A DNA stretch of 64,000 nt from Theristus sp. LFF4_11 (taxonomy: Eukaryota > Nematoda > Chromadorea > Monhysterida > Xyalidae). The stretch is taken from contig JASANC010004763.1 in the NCBI GenBank assembly GCA_030248135.1, forward strand, positions 62,001 through 126,000, in the 5' to 3' direction. The notes below the pieces were generated by a model. It was not told the DNA's origin. It made no database searches and saw nothing but the letters and a program-made list of their open reading frames with translations. Positions within the stretch are counted from its first letter, which is position 1, and every line of letters begins with the position of its first letter. This document shows positions 47,301-58,000 of the stretch, piece after piece. Made by a program: the position numbers and the translations under genes.

Positions 47301-47701
47301 ATGAAACTTTTTTTTGAGAGTTTTCCGAAACAACGCATTGCAAGATCAGAAATTTTCAAGCACAGAACAGAGCCGCGCATGGAGTGTCAGACTAAACAAA
47401 CAAAAAAATGACTGTATCCAACAAAATCAGTTGATATTTTTGTTCTAAGTGAGATGTGAGAATGACACGACTATCGTACATGTTGCAGCGGTTGACCTGG
47501 ACTTCGTTGCCGTACTTGATTTGGATTGGAGTCATAATTGCGAATGCCATTCTCGCCGCCATATTTCTGCCGGAAACTAAAGGCAAACCTCTGAATGACT
47601 CGCTGCCAGAAAATGGTTGGAGAAAATATAAAAAGAATCGAAATGCGAAAGCAGAGGATCCTTGGAAACATGACGATTTAGTGAAAGAAACACTGATGTG
47701 A
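44383..47701 (+). CDS. SLC22-family organic ion transporter, copy 2
   Basis: Tandem paralogue of the preceding gene. Exons: 44383-44461, 44638-44819, 44915-45034, 45109-45194, 45271-45371, 45981-46098, 46187-46414, 46571-46705, 46784-46869, 46960-47086, 47158-47230, 47489-47701, joined in phase to 515 aa. Ten of twelve exons have exactly the same length as in copy 1. Motifs: FDDVLDEIGSFGPYQ, DWFCEMTT, LTVPTEFHLYCDMAF, GQMAELFGRKW, IVKESPRWLIAHDK, TGEKYRP and LPETKGKPLNDSLPENGW. Both copies keep the ion-transporter ESPRW and PETKG signatures, so both look functional. Intron 5 is expanded by a TIR element at 45452-45957. Substrate cannot be told from sequence. Confidence 0.9.
45452..45957 (+). 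mobile_element. TIR transposon remnant in SLC22 copy 2 intron
   Basis: It begins TACAGGGTAATAAAAACC and ends with the inverse of TACAGGGTGGTCAAAAAG. The inverted ends extend about 50 bp (AAACGCTTCGACCTCGCG against CAAGCGCTTCGATCTCGC). TA flanks fit a Tc1/mariner-like target. The interior has an acidic frame (AMQWSFTVDLLNDRHIEQFK, DSDTEDDVILPEESL) recurring inverted at about 48880-49055. No transposase domain is visible. Confidence 0.72.
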
Positions 47702-47775
47702 TCCATAACCGATGTGTTTTTGGTGTCGACACAAAATCGATCGCGGCTGAAGGCTGGCTGGACAATGAATATACA

Positions 47776-48749
47776 GGGTGATCCAAAAAACTACACGATA
47801 ATAATCGGCTCTAGCTCGCCAACGGGTGGATCGTTTAGACTGAAATTGCAACCAAGCATCACAAAAAGCGCTTTATTTAGTGTGTTAAAATTTCAGACGA
47901 ATTGGTCAATCCTATAAATGAATGCGAAATGAAATAGTGAAAACGTAAAAAACGTAAAAATAAAATCGCAAACGGCGAACTTCATGTATTGTATACGCTC
48001 GCAAAACACCGGGTCCCTTGTGGCTTTATTGCCCGGGATGGTTGATTTTGTGAGATTTTACTACTTAGGTTCGCTGATGTTTTGCCCAGACTATATGATC
48101 TGTCTGTGGCAAAACACCTTCGGCAGTTCTGCCTGGTGTCCGTCGCACTGACGAGCCAGGGGGCACCGCGGTATGCGTCTACCTGGCGAAACCGCAAACA
48201 GCGAACTTCATGTATTATTGCGCCAAATACAGTACGCTGCGCCAAGCGCACGTCCACCACTCAGCGCTCAAGGAGACGTTTCAGCGTCATGCTATGATTT
48301 TTTTGCTTTTTTTTCAAAAAGAACAATGCAGGAATCGTTTTTGATATTTTTGCTAATACGATTTTCTCTGAAATCACTGTTTTTTTTGTTGCAGCATCCA
48401 AGCCACCAATTGTTTTCTGGTTTTGCTGCATTTTGTAAAAAAATGGATTGGACAACTGAGCAGCAGGTGTTCTGTGTTGTTGCAGACGAGCAAACGAAAA
48501 GCACAACAACAGTTATTTGTGCGAATTGAAAGAAATGATCCGCTCCGGTGTCGAAACAATCAACAGCAATCAATCGCTCCAGCAAAAACTGCTGTCGAGT
48601 TTTCGAAATGATGGATTACCTTAAAATTCTAACACACAAAATAAAAAGTTTTTTTGTGATATTTGGTTAAAATTTCAGTCCAAGCGATTCACCCGTTGGC
48701 AAGCTAGAGCCAATTCTTATCGTGTAGTTTTTTTGGATCACTCTGTACA
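47776..48749. mobile_element. TIR element with about 125-bp inverted ends
   Basis: The left end starts CAGGGTGATCCAAAAAACTA and the right end (48627-48749) is its inverse, sharing CTACACGATAA, TTGGCTCTAGC-like, CAACGGGTG and ACTGAAATT blocks. The CAGGGTG terminus links it to the 45452-45957 element. No intact frame of transposase size lies inside. Confidence 0.7.
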
Positions 48750-48879
48750 ATTCAGAGCTTTTCTTGAACATTTTTTTTCTGCGTCAATCGAAGCAAACCG
48801 TCGAAACTTTTTACGTCAGCTTAAATTTTTTTGCGCCAGTATGACACTAATCTAAATCGAACGAATAAGCATCTGGATA

Positions 48880-49051
48880 CACGTCATAACATCATCATTC
48901 AAGTTTTCTTCTGGCAATATCACATCGTCTTCTGTTTCGCTGTCATATGCCCCATAATTGACTTGTCTTAGTTATTTTTAAACTGTTTAATGTGCCTACC
49001 ATTAAGCAGATCAACGGTGAACGGCCACTGCATCGTAAAGATCTGCATGGC
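48880..49051 (-). repeat. inverted copy of the transposon-derived acidic frame
   Basis: On the minus strand it reads EAMQIFTMQWPFTVDLLNGR, then GAYDSETEDDVILPEEN after a frameshift. It is clearly related to the frame inside 45452-45957, in decayed form, and abuts the telomere-like block. Confidence 0.65.
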
Positions 49052-49127
49052 TTCAGGCTTGGGCTTAGGCTTAGGTTTAGGCTTAGGCTTAGGCTTAGGC
49101 TTAGGCTTAGGCTTAGGCTTAGGCTTG
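49052..49127 (+). repeat. interstitial TTAGGC telomere-type repeat
   Basis: About a dozen hexamers of TTAGGC in tandem with two variants (TTGGGC, TTAGGT). TTAGGC is the nematode telomere repeat, so this is the best single clue to phylum. Unique and transposon-derived DNA lies on both sides, so it is internal, not a chromosome end. Confidence 0.93.
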
Positions 49128-50984
49128 TGGGACAAACAACCCCCCCCCCACAGAAAATTTTGAAATGCACCCCCCTCACTTTTTGGTGGGCACCCCCCCC
49201 CACCCACACGGCACCATACCCTTCGAAAATTTTTTTGGGCCCACGGTACTGGTATGGTGCCGTGGGGGGGGGTGCCGACAAAAAAGTGAGGGGGGGGTCC
49301 AAACTATGGTAACGTGGGGACTAGGGTTGTTAAAAAAACAAAAATCATCAAACAAAACTCTGGGCCAGTACCGTGGGCCCAAAAAATTTTTCGAAGGGGG
49401 GTATGGTACAGTACCGTGGGCGGAGGGTGGGGGGGGACACCCCCCAGAGCACCAGAGACCGTCGGGTGGGGGGGTGGGGGGCACCGTGCCACACCCCCCC
49501 TAAAACCGGGCACCCCCCCCCCCATCGGACCCCCCCTCGAAAATTTGGCCCTGTCACTGGCTGGTGTTTTAATATTATGAGCTGAAATTTTCAGCACTGA
49601 TAAAACATATGATGCCATTTTACTGACAAAATTTTTTTTCCGATCTATAATTCCTAGCGCTCACTGTGGCAGATTTTCTAAAAAGCTCGAAAAATCAACA
49701 ATTTGACTGAAATGAGTGCAAGAAAAAATTAGTATCAAGATGCGTGATTCAATTTTGAAACTGTTGCGAAGGGGACTAATGAGTCTTTTTGGATACCCGG
49801 GGTATTGATAGTTCAAATCATGCGCTCAGAGTGGAAAGGTCTCACACTTGAATTGCATTTGAGCTGCTCGAGCGAAATTCTGATGTTTCACAGCGGACTC
49901 GAGTCAGCAGCCATGAAACTGCGACAGAAAGAATTGTTCAGCTGACTTTTTGTTTTGTGTGTTGCTCTATCTGTTAATTTGTTTCTTTTGCAAAGTTTTT
50001 CTGCGGTTTGGATAAAAAACAGTGTTTCAGTTTCAGTTTTCTGCAGTTTCGTCATGGTTACCGTATTACCTCTATTAAACCCCCCCCCCCCCAAAATTAA
50101 ACCCCCCCCCCCAAAAATAAACCCCCACCCCCTCGACAAGTTTCCAAATAATCCCCCCCCCCAAAAATAATCCCCCATGGGGGATTATTGAAACCTGTTT
50201 GAAACACATACCCAGCGAATTCAGTGGCTGGTTGCAGTGAAAATGATGAAATTGTGCTACCAAAGGCCCCAAATGGATGAGTTAATGGTAATTTCATTAC
50301 AAAAGGCTGTTGTAAAAGGAAATTTCTATGTAGAGTAGAAGTTTCTGCGACTTCCTTCCTGCCATGGAAGGTATTTTTGCCAATTTGCCCACTCCTAAAA
50401 ATGGTTTCCAAATAAACCCCCCCCCCCAAAAATAAAGCCCCCCCAAAAATAAACCCCCACCCCCAGAAGTCGCTGAAGAAATAAACCCCCATGGGGGTTT
50501 ATTAGAGGTAATACGGTAAGTGGACAGCAGAACAACGGGTCTGGTGTGCTATCTGGTGGGAGCAATCTGAAAGTTTTTCTGCAGTGACTCGCCAGTTTCA
50601 CGTAAAATTCAATCCAGCCGCTGCCGGACGAGAACCTTGATCATGATTTGGATGTCTATGAGCAATGATTCGTTGTGAAATTCTTGATTAAAAATCCGTT
50701 TTTTTTAAATTTGGAAATTTTTAAACATTGTGCTGTAAAACTGAATCTACTTGGCCAAACTGGATAAAAATTTTGTCAGAAAAATGGCATCACATGTTTT
50801 ATTAATGCTCAAAATTTCAGCTCATAAGATTGAAACACCAGCCAGTGACAGCAGTTTGAAAATGGAACCTTTTTTTGGCCCACTCTGTATATGATAACTT
50901 GACCATCTTCATTGTAATTTCAAAGATTTTGCAGCAAAATTTAGCGTTTTTCCTTCAAAATTTAAGCGAAAAAATATCATGGGG
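49128..50984. other. repeat-rich, gene-free DNA with G/C homopolymers
   Basis: Long C and G runs (for example near 49140, 49190, 50085, 50410) alternate with AT-rich DNA. A block near 49436-49570 (CCCAGAGCACCAGAGACCGT) recurs inverted at about 53700-53810. Blocks near 50080-50175 and 50410-50500 repeat the motif CCCCAAAAATAAACCCCC in both orientations. No gene is supported. Homopolymer lengths may be unreliable. Confidence 0.6.
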
Positions 50985-53900
50985 GGGATGGGGGTAGAGA
51001 TGTAAGGGTCAAAAAAAAAATTTTTTTTTAATTTTTTTTTTAAAAAAGTAAAAAAATGAGCATTTTTTTATTTTTTTATTAAAAATTTTTGAAATTTTTT
51101 CTTTAATGTGCCCTGAAAATGCCGTTTTTGGCATAATTTTTCGAAAGTTCAACAAAAATTTTCTTTGACTTTACCTTGTCACTTAGTCTTCAACGCTGCA
51201 GGTGGTATTCTGGATTGATTTATCGACTGTTTTCAGCCTTGGTGAGTGATGATCGACTCGCGCATTGAAGTACTTGAGCGTCGCAAAGGCTAGTTCAACA
51301 AATTCCGATGTCGCTAAGGTGAGATAGAAGCAGAGAACTCACATTTACGCATCGTTTTTCAGGATCTCGAAAGGTCGAAATTGCACTGTCTGCCACTGCA
51401 AGCGTAACTTCGTTGGTTGCTCGTTGCTGTTTCGCCTCGTGTCGTCAGCATGATCACACCGGTTTGTTGTTGAACTTGTTTCCGTGTTATTTGAGGTGAA
51501 TTGAGAGGCAAAACACGAGACGTGATGTCGTCGGTGGGAAAATGGGGAAGCCGAAACCAAGTCTGAAATTTTCACCCTCCTCCCATATGAGTGGGGGTCA
51601 TATGGTTAGTCGGTGGCTCCTCAGATGGTGATATTCGGACTCCCTGAAAAATTCTGAACAACTTTCATTTAAAAAAAAAATTTAAAAAATTTTTTTTTTT
51701 TAAAAGAAAAAAATAGAAAATTTTTTTTCTTGACATCTCTAGGTGGGGGGGGGGGGTGGACTAGGGTTGTTAAAAAAAACAAAAATAATCAAACAAAAGA
51801 AATTTTTTTTTTAAAATTTCAAAAATCAAAGTTGTGCTAAATCAATCAGGGAGTTCGAAGAACCACATATGATATGCAAGCGCCTCCGGAATGACTCCCG
51901 TGTGGCGGAACTTTGGAGATTTTGTTTTGTTGACCTCAATTACCCCTTTTCCAAACCGTTACCATGCCTCTTCTAGTGTTTTGAGGTTTGACCCCTAAAA
52001 CGTCACTAATTTTTCCCCAGCCCAAGTGAAAATACACATACCGGCTTGAAATTCGATCAATTCTGATGATGTGTCGCGACGGCAGGACACGAAACGGCAA
52101 CCAGACAACGTAACGCTTGCAAACGGAGCAGCTCGGACGCTCAAATTTAGATTGCGAGGCGAATCGTCACCTTATCTGCATCGGAAATGGTAAGCCAACC
52201 TTTGGGACGCTCAAAAACTTCATCGCAGATGTTGTTGAAGCCTGAAATCAGTCGGTAAAACGGTCCAAAATCGACTGCTAAAGGTTTTACGAGGTAATAT
52301 CAAAGAAAATTTTTGTTGAACTTTCGAAAAATTGTGCCAAAATTGAGGTTTTCAGAGCATATTAGAGGAAAATTTTTCGATTTTTTTTAAATCGGCATTT
52401 TTGTTTTTTTTAATCATTTAAAAAATTTTTTTTTTGATTTTTGTTTAACAACCCTACGTGGGACCCCCATGATATTTTTTCGCTTAAATTTTGAAGGAAA
52501 AACGCTAAATTTTGCAGCAAAATCTTTGAAATTACAATGAAGATGGTCAAGTTATTATATATTCAGCTTATATTATGGACTTTATAGACAAAAAATCATG
52601 ATTTTCGAAAAAAAAATTTGGGTGTGCAGAAAATTTTGGGGGGGTCTCCGCCAGACAAAATTTCATGGGGGTGTGGGTAGGGTTAGGGGCTTTGAAAAAA
52701 TTTTTTTTTTTATTTTTTTTCGTTTTTTTTTTAAATTTGGATTTTTTTTTCAAACTTTTTCTTCTACTTTGCTCTGAAAATTCGATTTATGGCATAATTT
52801 TTTGAAAATTCAAACCAAATTTTCTTCCCAACTTCTTTGTGTGCTTAGGTACATGTCATTATTTGGTCATTTGGACCGACGTACTCCATGTTTTTCGATT
52901 TGGATGACTTCTAGAGTCAATTTTTAGCGTTGAAATGACTTAACTGAATTGAAATATCGTTTCAGAAATCGTTTTCTTGCAACTTAGAACATGTTTTTTC
53001 AGTCGGTAGGCCATGAGATGAACATGATATTTTGTTGATTGGCGTATGTTATGTTGGAGTTGATTGGCGTACAATGGAGTTGTGCGATATATTGTTAAAC
53101 AATTGGAACGGAGATGTTGGTTAATACCACATCACACGACCGTTTTTCAGATACCCGATAACATGGCCACATGTTAAAACTTGCGTGCTGAGCTAAACTA
53201 ACGTGTTAAACTTGCGTCTGTCAGTTGCCCGCAACGTGATCGCGAAATCATGGTACGTGTTTTCGATACGATGATTTGAAGAGTGGGCTCTCGCCATGTG
53301 GCAGATAGCATAGCTGGTTGAACCTGAAAGTAAGTGTCTTGGGGGGGGGGGGCGACCGGGTCGACAGGGGTTGCCGACTTAGCTACAGCAAACAGGAATT
53401 TTTGAACACAGTCAAATTTTGGTAATTTTCTAAAGAGGAACAACTAAGAACGGTTCAATATTCAAGTACACGTCGAAAATTGTCCTGTTTTACTGTTGAA
53501 AATGCAACTTTCCCTCTATGAAATGGACATAATTTCAATAAAACACGATTTTCGCTCTTATAGTTTTCCGGATCGTTCTGAAAATAGTCTAGATGAACTC
53601 AGCTCGACGAGACGCTTCGAACAAATCTAACTTGTAAAAAAAAAATTTTTTTTTAAATTTTTTTTTTAATTTAAAAAAAAATCCGGATTTTTTCCCCCTA
53701 ACCCTAGGTGTGGGGGGCGGGTGTCGGCCAAATTTTCGAGGGGGGGGTCCGATGGGGGGTGGCACGGTGCCCCCCAGCCCCACCCGACGGTCTCTGGTGC
53801 TCTGGGGGTGTACCCCCCACCTAGAGATGTCAAGAAAAAAAAATTTCTATTTTTTTCTTAAAAAAAATTAAAAAAATTTTTTTTTAATGAAAGTTGTTCA

Positions 53901-54570
53901 GAATTTTTCAGGGAGTCCGAATATCACCATCTGAGGAGCCACCGACTTACCATATGACCCCCACTCATATGGGAGGAGGGTGAAAATTTCAGACTTGGTT
54001 TCGGCGACCCCATTTTCCCACCGACGACATCACGTCTCGTGTTTTGCCTCTCAATTCACCTCAAATAACACGGAAACAAGTTCAACAACAAACCGGTGTG
54101 ATCATGCTGACGACACGAGGCGAAACAGCAACGAGCAACCAACGAAGTTACGCTTGCAGTGGCAGACAGTGCAATTTCGACCTTTCGAGATCCTGAAAAA
54201 CGATGCATAAATGTGAGTTCTCTGCTTCTATCTCACCTTAGCGACATCGGAATTTGTTGAACTAGCCTTTGCGACGCTCAAGTACTTCAATGCGCGAGTC
54301 GATCATCACTCACCAAGGCTGAAAACAGTCGATAAATCAATCCAGAATACCACCTGCAGCGTTGAAGACTAAGTGACAAGGTAAAGTCAAAGAAAATTTT
54401 TGTTGAACTTTCGAAAAATTATGCCAAAAACGGCATTTTCAGGGCACATTAAAGAAAAAATTTCAAAAATTTTTAATAAAAAAAATAAAAAAAAATGCTC
54501 ATTTTTTTTTCTTTTTTTAAAAAAAAAATTAAAAAAATTTTTTTGACCCTTACATCTCTACCCCCACCCC
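50985..54570. mobile_element. large inverted-repeat element, arms about 770 bp
   Basis: The left arm (50985-51755) and right arm (53805-54570) are nearly perfect inverses: each contains the same 76-codon frame (MKISDLVSASPFSHRRHH in the left, SATPF in the right). Outer edges read GTAGAGATGTAAGGGTC, inner edges TTGACATCTCTAGGTGGG. The 2.05-kb interior contains AT-rich tracts and an inverse copy (about 52440-52560) of a segment outside the left arm (50880-50985, AAAACGCTAAATTTTGCAGC in one sense). No transposase is seen. The arms could form a giant hairpin. Confidence 0.85.
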
Positions 54571-55048
54571 CCCCCCCGCCCACGGTACTGCTCTGGGCGG
54601 CTGCCCTTCTTTTCTAAAATCCGCTTCAGGTAAAACACGCTCGTTGTCGGACATTGCTAAAACGGACTTGATTTAAATCTTAATCCTGAAGCCTAATCCT
54701 AAGCCAAACCTGATCCTAACCTAATCCTAACCTAAGCCAAGCCTTTTCAAGAAGGAAGATGTCAGAAAAACTGCGTTTTGAACAAGTTTTTGTTGGGGCC
54801 GGAGCGTGTGCACGCGCGCTAGTGGATCATGAGCATGAGCACGCCGATGCCCGTGCGCGTGCGTTTTAAAAAAGAAGCGCCAGGGCTCTGGGCCTGGGCA
54901 AAATAAAATGTGGCCAAAATTCGTTTTTTAGTTAATTAAATAAAAAATCCCGATTAAAATTTTTTTAAGCTTAAAAAAACTAGGCGGGGCTGGGGCACTG
55001 CGGAATGCGGCAAGACAATAGCAATCTACTCATCAATCTTTTCTTGAA
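54571..55048. repeat. inverted copy of the telomere-linked dispersed repeat
   Basis: 54700-54875 is the reverse complement of 17815-17998: CCTAACCTAAGCCAAGCC, TTCAAGAAGGAAG, GGGGCCGGAGCGTGTGCACG. AT-rich sequence follows up to the start of the USP22 gene. A shorter CCTAATCCTAAGCCAAGCC tract recurs at 55725-55755. Confidence 0.75.
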
Positions 55049-55078
55049 ATGACCAAGTACCAAATAGAAACAAAATGA
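55049..55078 (+). promoter_or_regulatory. upstream ORF overlapping the USP22 start codon
   Basis: ATG at 55049 opens a nine-codon frame (MTKYQIETK) whose TGA overlaps the proposed USP22 ATG as ATGA. Such an overlap can allow termination-reinitiation and dampen translation. It matters only if the transcript starts upstream of 55049. Confidence 0.4.
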
Positions 55079-58000
55079 CGTCGCCGCAATGCAAGCACAT
55101 CCGAAAAGAATTCAAAAGCGATTTTGTTGATAAGTACAAGTTGATTTGCGAGAATCTCATTTATCCAACAACAAGAAGGGCGCTGAAAAAGAAGGTACGG
55201 TTTTGCAAATGTTGCAATTTCATATTTCACTTGACTTGATGAAAATACAATTGCTGAAAAACCAATGACATTTGTTGTTTTACGTGTTTCACTTCATTTT
55301 CCGGCCGCTTATGCGAAATGCGTTGTCTGCGAGTCGCGTGACGATTCTCTGTTGACCGTTTGCCTGCACTGTATTTATTTTGCGTGTTGCCGTAAAGAGG
55401 CGATGCATTTTCGTCAGCACTTCGAAGAACGCAACCATTTTGGCGGTGGGTTTTTTGTCTCATCTTCGTCGGTGGTTGAATGAACTGGGATTGTGATTGT
55501 GAACAAAACAAACAGGAAAGCGTGCGCATAGCCCATAGGCATATCGCAGTCCGCCAACCACCCACCATGACATGCGCATGGATCACAGTTACAGTTAAAA
55601 CCTTGGGTTTCACAGTTGTTCTAGGGGGGGGGGGCCTGGGGATTTGTATACATACTTAAAAGTGATTTTTTTGATTTCTGATCAGTGGTTGCTTGCAATG
55701 AGTCGTTGTAGGTTCCTAATCCTAAACCTAATCCTAATCCTAAGCCAAGCCTTTTTTATAAGGTGAAAATGATCAATTTAGTTTTTGCATTTTTTTTCTT
55801 TCCTGTGTTAAAGGGCAGGGGCCACCGCTACTGCACATGCACCTGTTTTAATAATGATGCATTACGGGGGGGGGCCGGCCCCCCCCAAAAAATTTTCGAA
55901 TCTATCTCTATCAAACAGGTTTTTTCGGCTCAGCTATTATCTATCTAAAAAAATTTCTCAGCCAGCTATCTATCTGAAAATTTTTGTCTTTGAAGCATAG
56001 TTGTTCCAGAGCCGAGGGGTTGGGGGGGGGGGCGATATAGATAGCTGGAGCAAAATTTCCAGATAGATAGATAGCTGGAAAATTTTGGGGGGGGGCCGCG
56101 GGGGGGGCCGGTCAAAATTTTGAAATTTGATAGATAGATAGCTAAAACGCTAAAAAGCTATAAAAACAACAAAATAAGGCTAAAAATACACTAAAAATTA
56201 AGTATAAACGCGTATTTTACCTAAAATTAGCGAAATTTTCAAAAATTACGAGCAAAAATAGTCAATTTTTGTCAAAAATTGACTCATTTTATGTCTTCGA
56301 AGACAAAAATTTTCAGATATATAGCTGGCTGAGAATTTTTTTTAGATAGATGTTTGTTTTGTTTTGTTTTGAAACATGTTCAACTGAATGTGATTGCGTT
56401 TTTGTTTTGAATCACATGTGCTCTTTTGTGCGACGTTTCGTGTTGTTTTCTTTTTTCTTGTATCTGGTGCAAGTGTGTGTCCATGTCACAGCTCTTTTTA
56501 TCTCGCGTTTTTTCTGTGTGCTTTTGTGTGCTCTTGTGGCTTTTGTGTTCAGGGTATTCTTTTTGTTAACTAGCACTGTTACTTGCTTGCTGTTGCTCAT
56601 CACTTGCTGTTAGCTGTATTTGGGATGGCACAGGAAAAACAAAAGCCCATGAACAAAAAAAATAACAAAAAAAAACATAAAAAAGGGGAAAAAAAGAAAA
56701 AAAAGAGAAAAAAAACAAGAGAGAAAAACTGCGATGAAGAAAAGAAAAGCAACTGTGCCGTGTTTATTTTGCTTTCTCTTGCTTAATTTAATCGTGCCTG
56801 AATGTCAATCGTGGCCGTTGTGCGCTGTCTGATGTTGTCGGTTCGTGATCGCGCTATTTTATTTATTTCTTCTCTCAAGCTTCAATTGTGTTTGCGCGTT
56901 TTTTTAACATTCAATTGTTTCTGACTGTCGACGGTTGGTTTTATTTTGTGGATTTTGTTTCTTTGTGTGAATACCCGGGCAGTCATCTGCCCATTCGTTT
57001 GCATCGACTTTTTGCTTGCTTTCATTCATGCATTCACCAAGTTCATCAATAATCTTGTGTTTCTTTAGGTTTTTTTGTGACATCAATTGTGTTTGTTTTG
57101 CATAATGGAAGTTTTGTGAATGTGTTGATGTGAACTGGCCGTGAGGCATACAAATAAAATTGATTGATTGATTGATTGATAGATAATAGCTGAGCCGAAA
57201 AAACCTGTCTGATAGAGATAGATTCGAAAATTTTTTGGGGGGGGCGGCCCCCCCCCCCAGGCCCCCCCCCCTAGAACAACTATGCTTTGAAGACATAAAA
57301 TGACTAATGAGTCAATTTTTGACCAAAATTGACCATTTTTGCTCGTAATTCTTGAAAATTTCGCTAATTTTACGTAAAATACGCGTTTATACTTGATTTT
57401 TAGTGTATTTTTAGCATTATTTTGCTGTTTTTATAGCTTTTTAGCGTTTTAGCTATCTATCTATCAAATTTCAAAATTTTGACCGGCCCCCCCAAAGTCA
57501 CATGGCCCCCCCCCCCGCGGCCCCCCCCCCCAAAATTTTCCAGCTATCTATCTATCTAGAAAATTTGCTCCAGCTATCTATATCGGCCCCCCCAACCCCT
57601 CGGCTCTGGAACAACTATGTTGGGTTTTTTATTAATTCTAACTTTAGGAGACAACTTGATGATTACTCATGATGAAAATGTGACATGATTCATTTGTGAA
57701 ATCGGAACGTAGGGAGGCTATTATTCAAAAGCTGATTTGACCGTTTCACATGCCATGTTTTTTTTAATTGCACTGAGCGTCCCCACACGCAGGCATCAAC
57801 GTCGCATCGGGCCAACTGTACTGTGCACTGTGTGCCGACTTCGTGTACGACCGCGACTGCGAGGTGGCGCGTCGCGACGCCGAGAACGCCATGCGAAAGC
57901 GCTATGGTTTCTCGCTGAAGTTCGTCTGGAATCCGGCGCGCGCCGAAGTGGAGCGACTGCAGCCGCTCGCGCAGAAGGAAAATGTGGTGCTCCGATTGGA

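Noticed and set aside
48968..49585. Frames encoding Pro-Lys, Leu-Ser or Gly-Pro repeats
   Set aside because: They are translations of TTAGGC telomere units and of G/C homopolymers.
51345..54210. Conserved 76-codon frame in both arms of the large inverted repeat as a gene
   Set aside because: Its conservation is explained by the young inverted duplication. It shows no domain, and the poly-A/T surroundings look non-genic.
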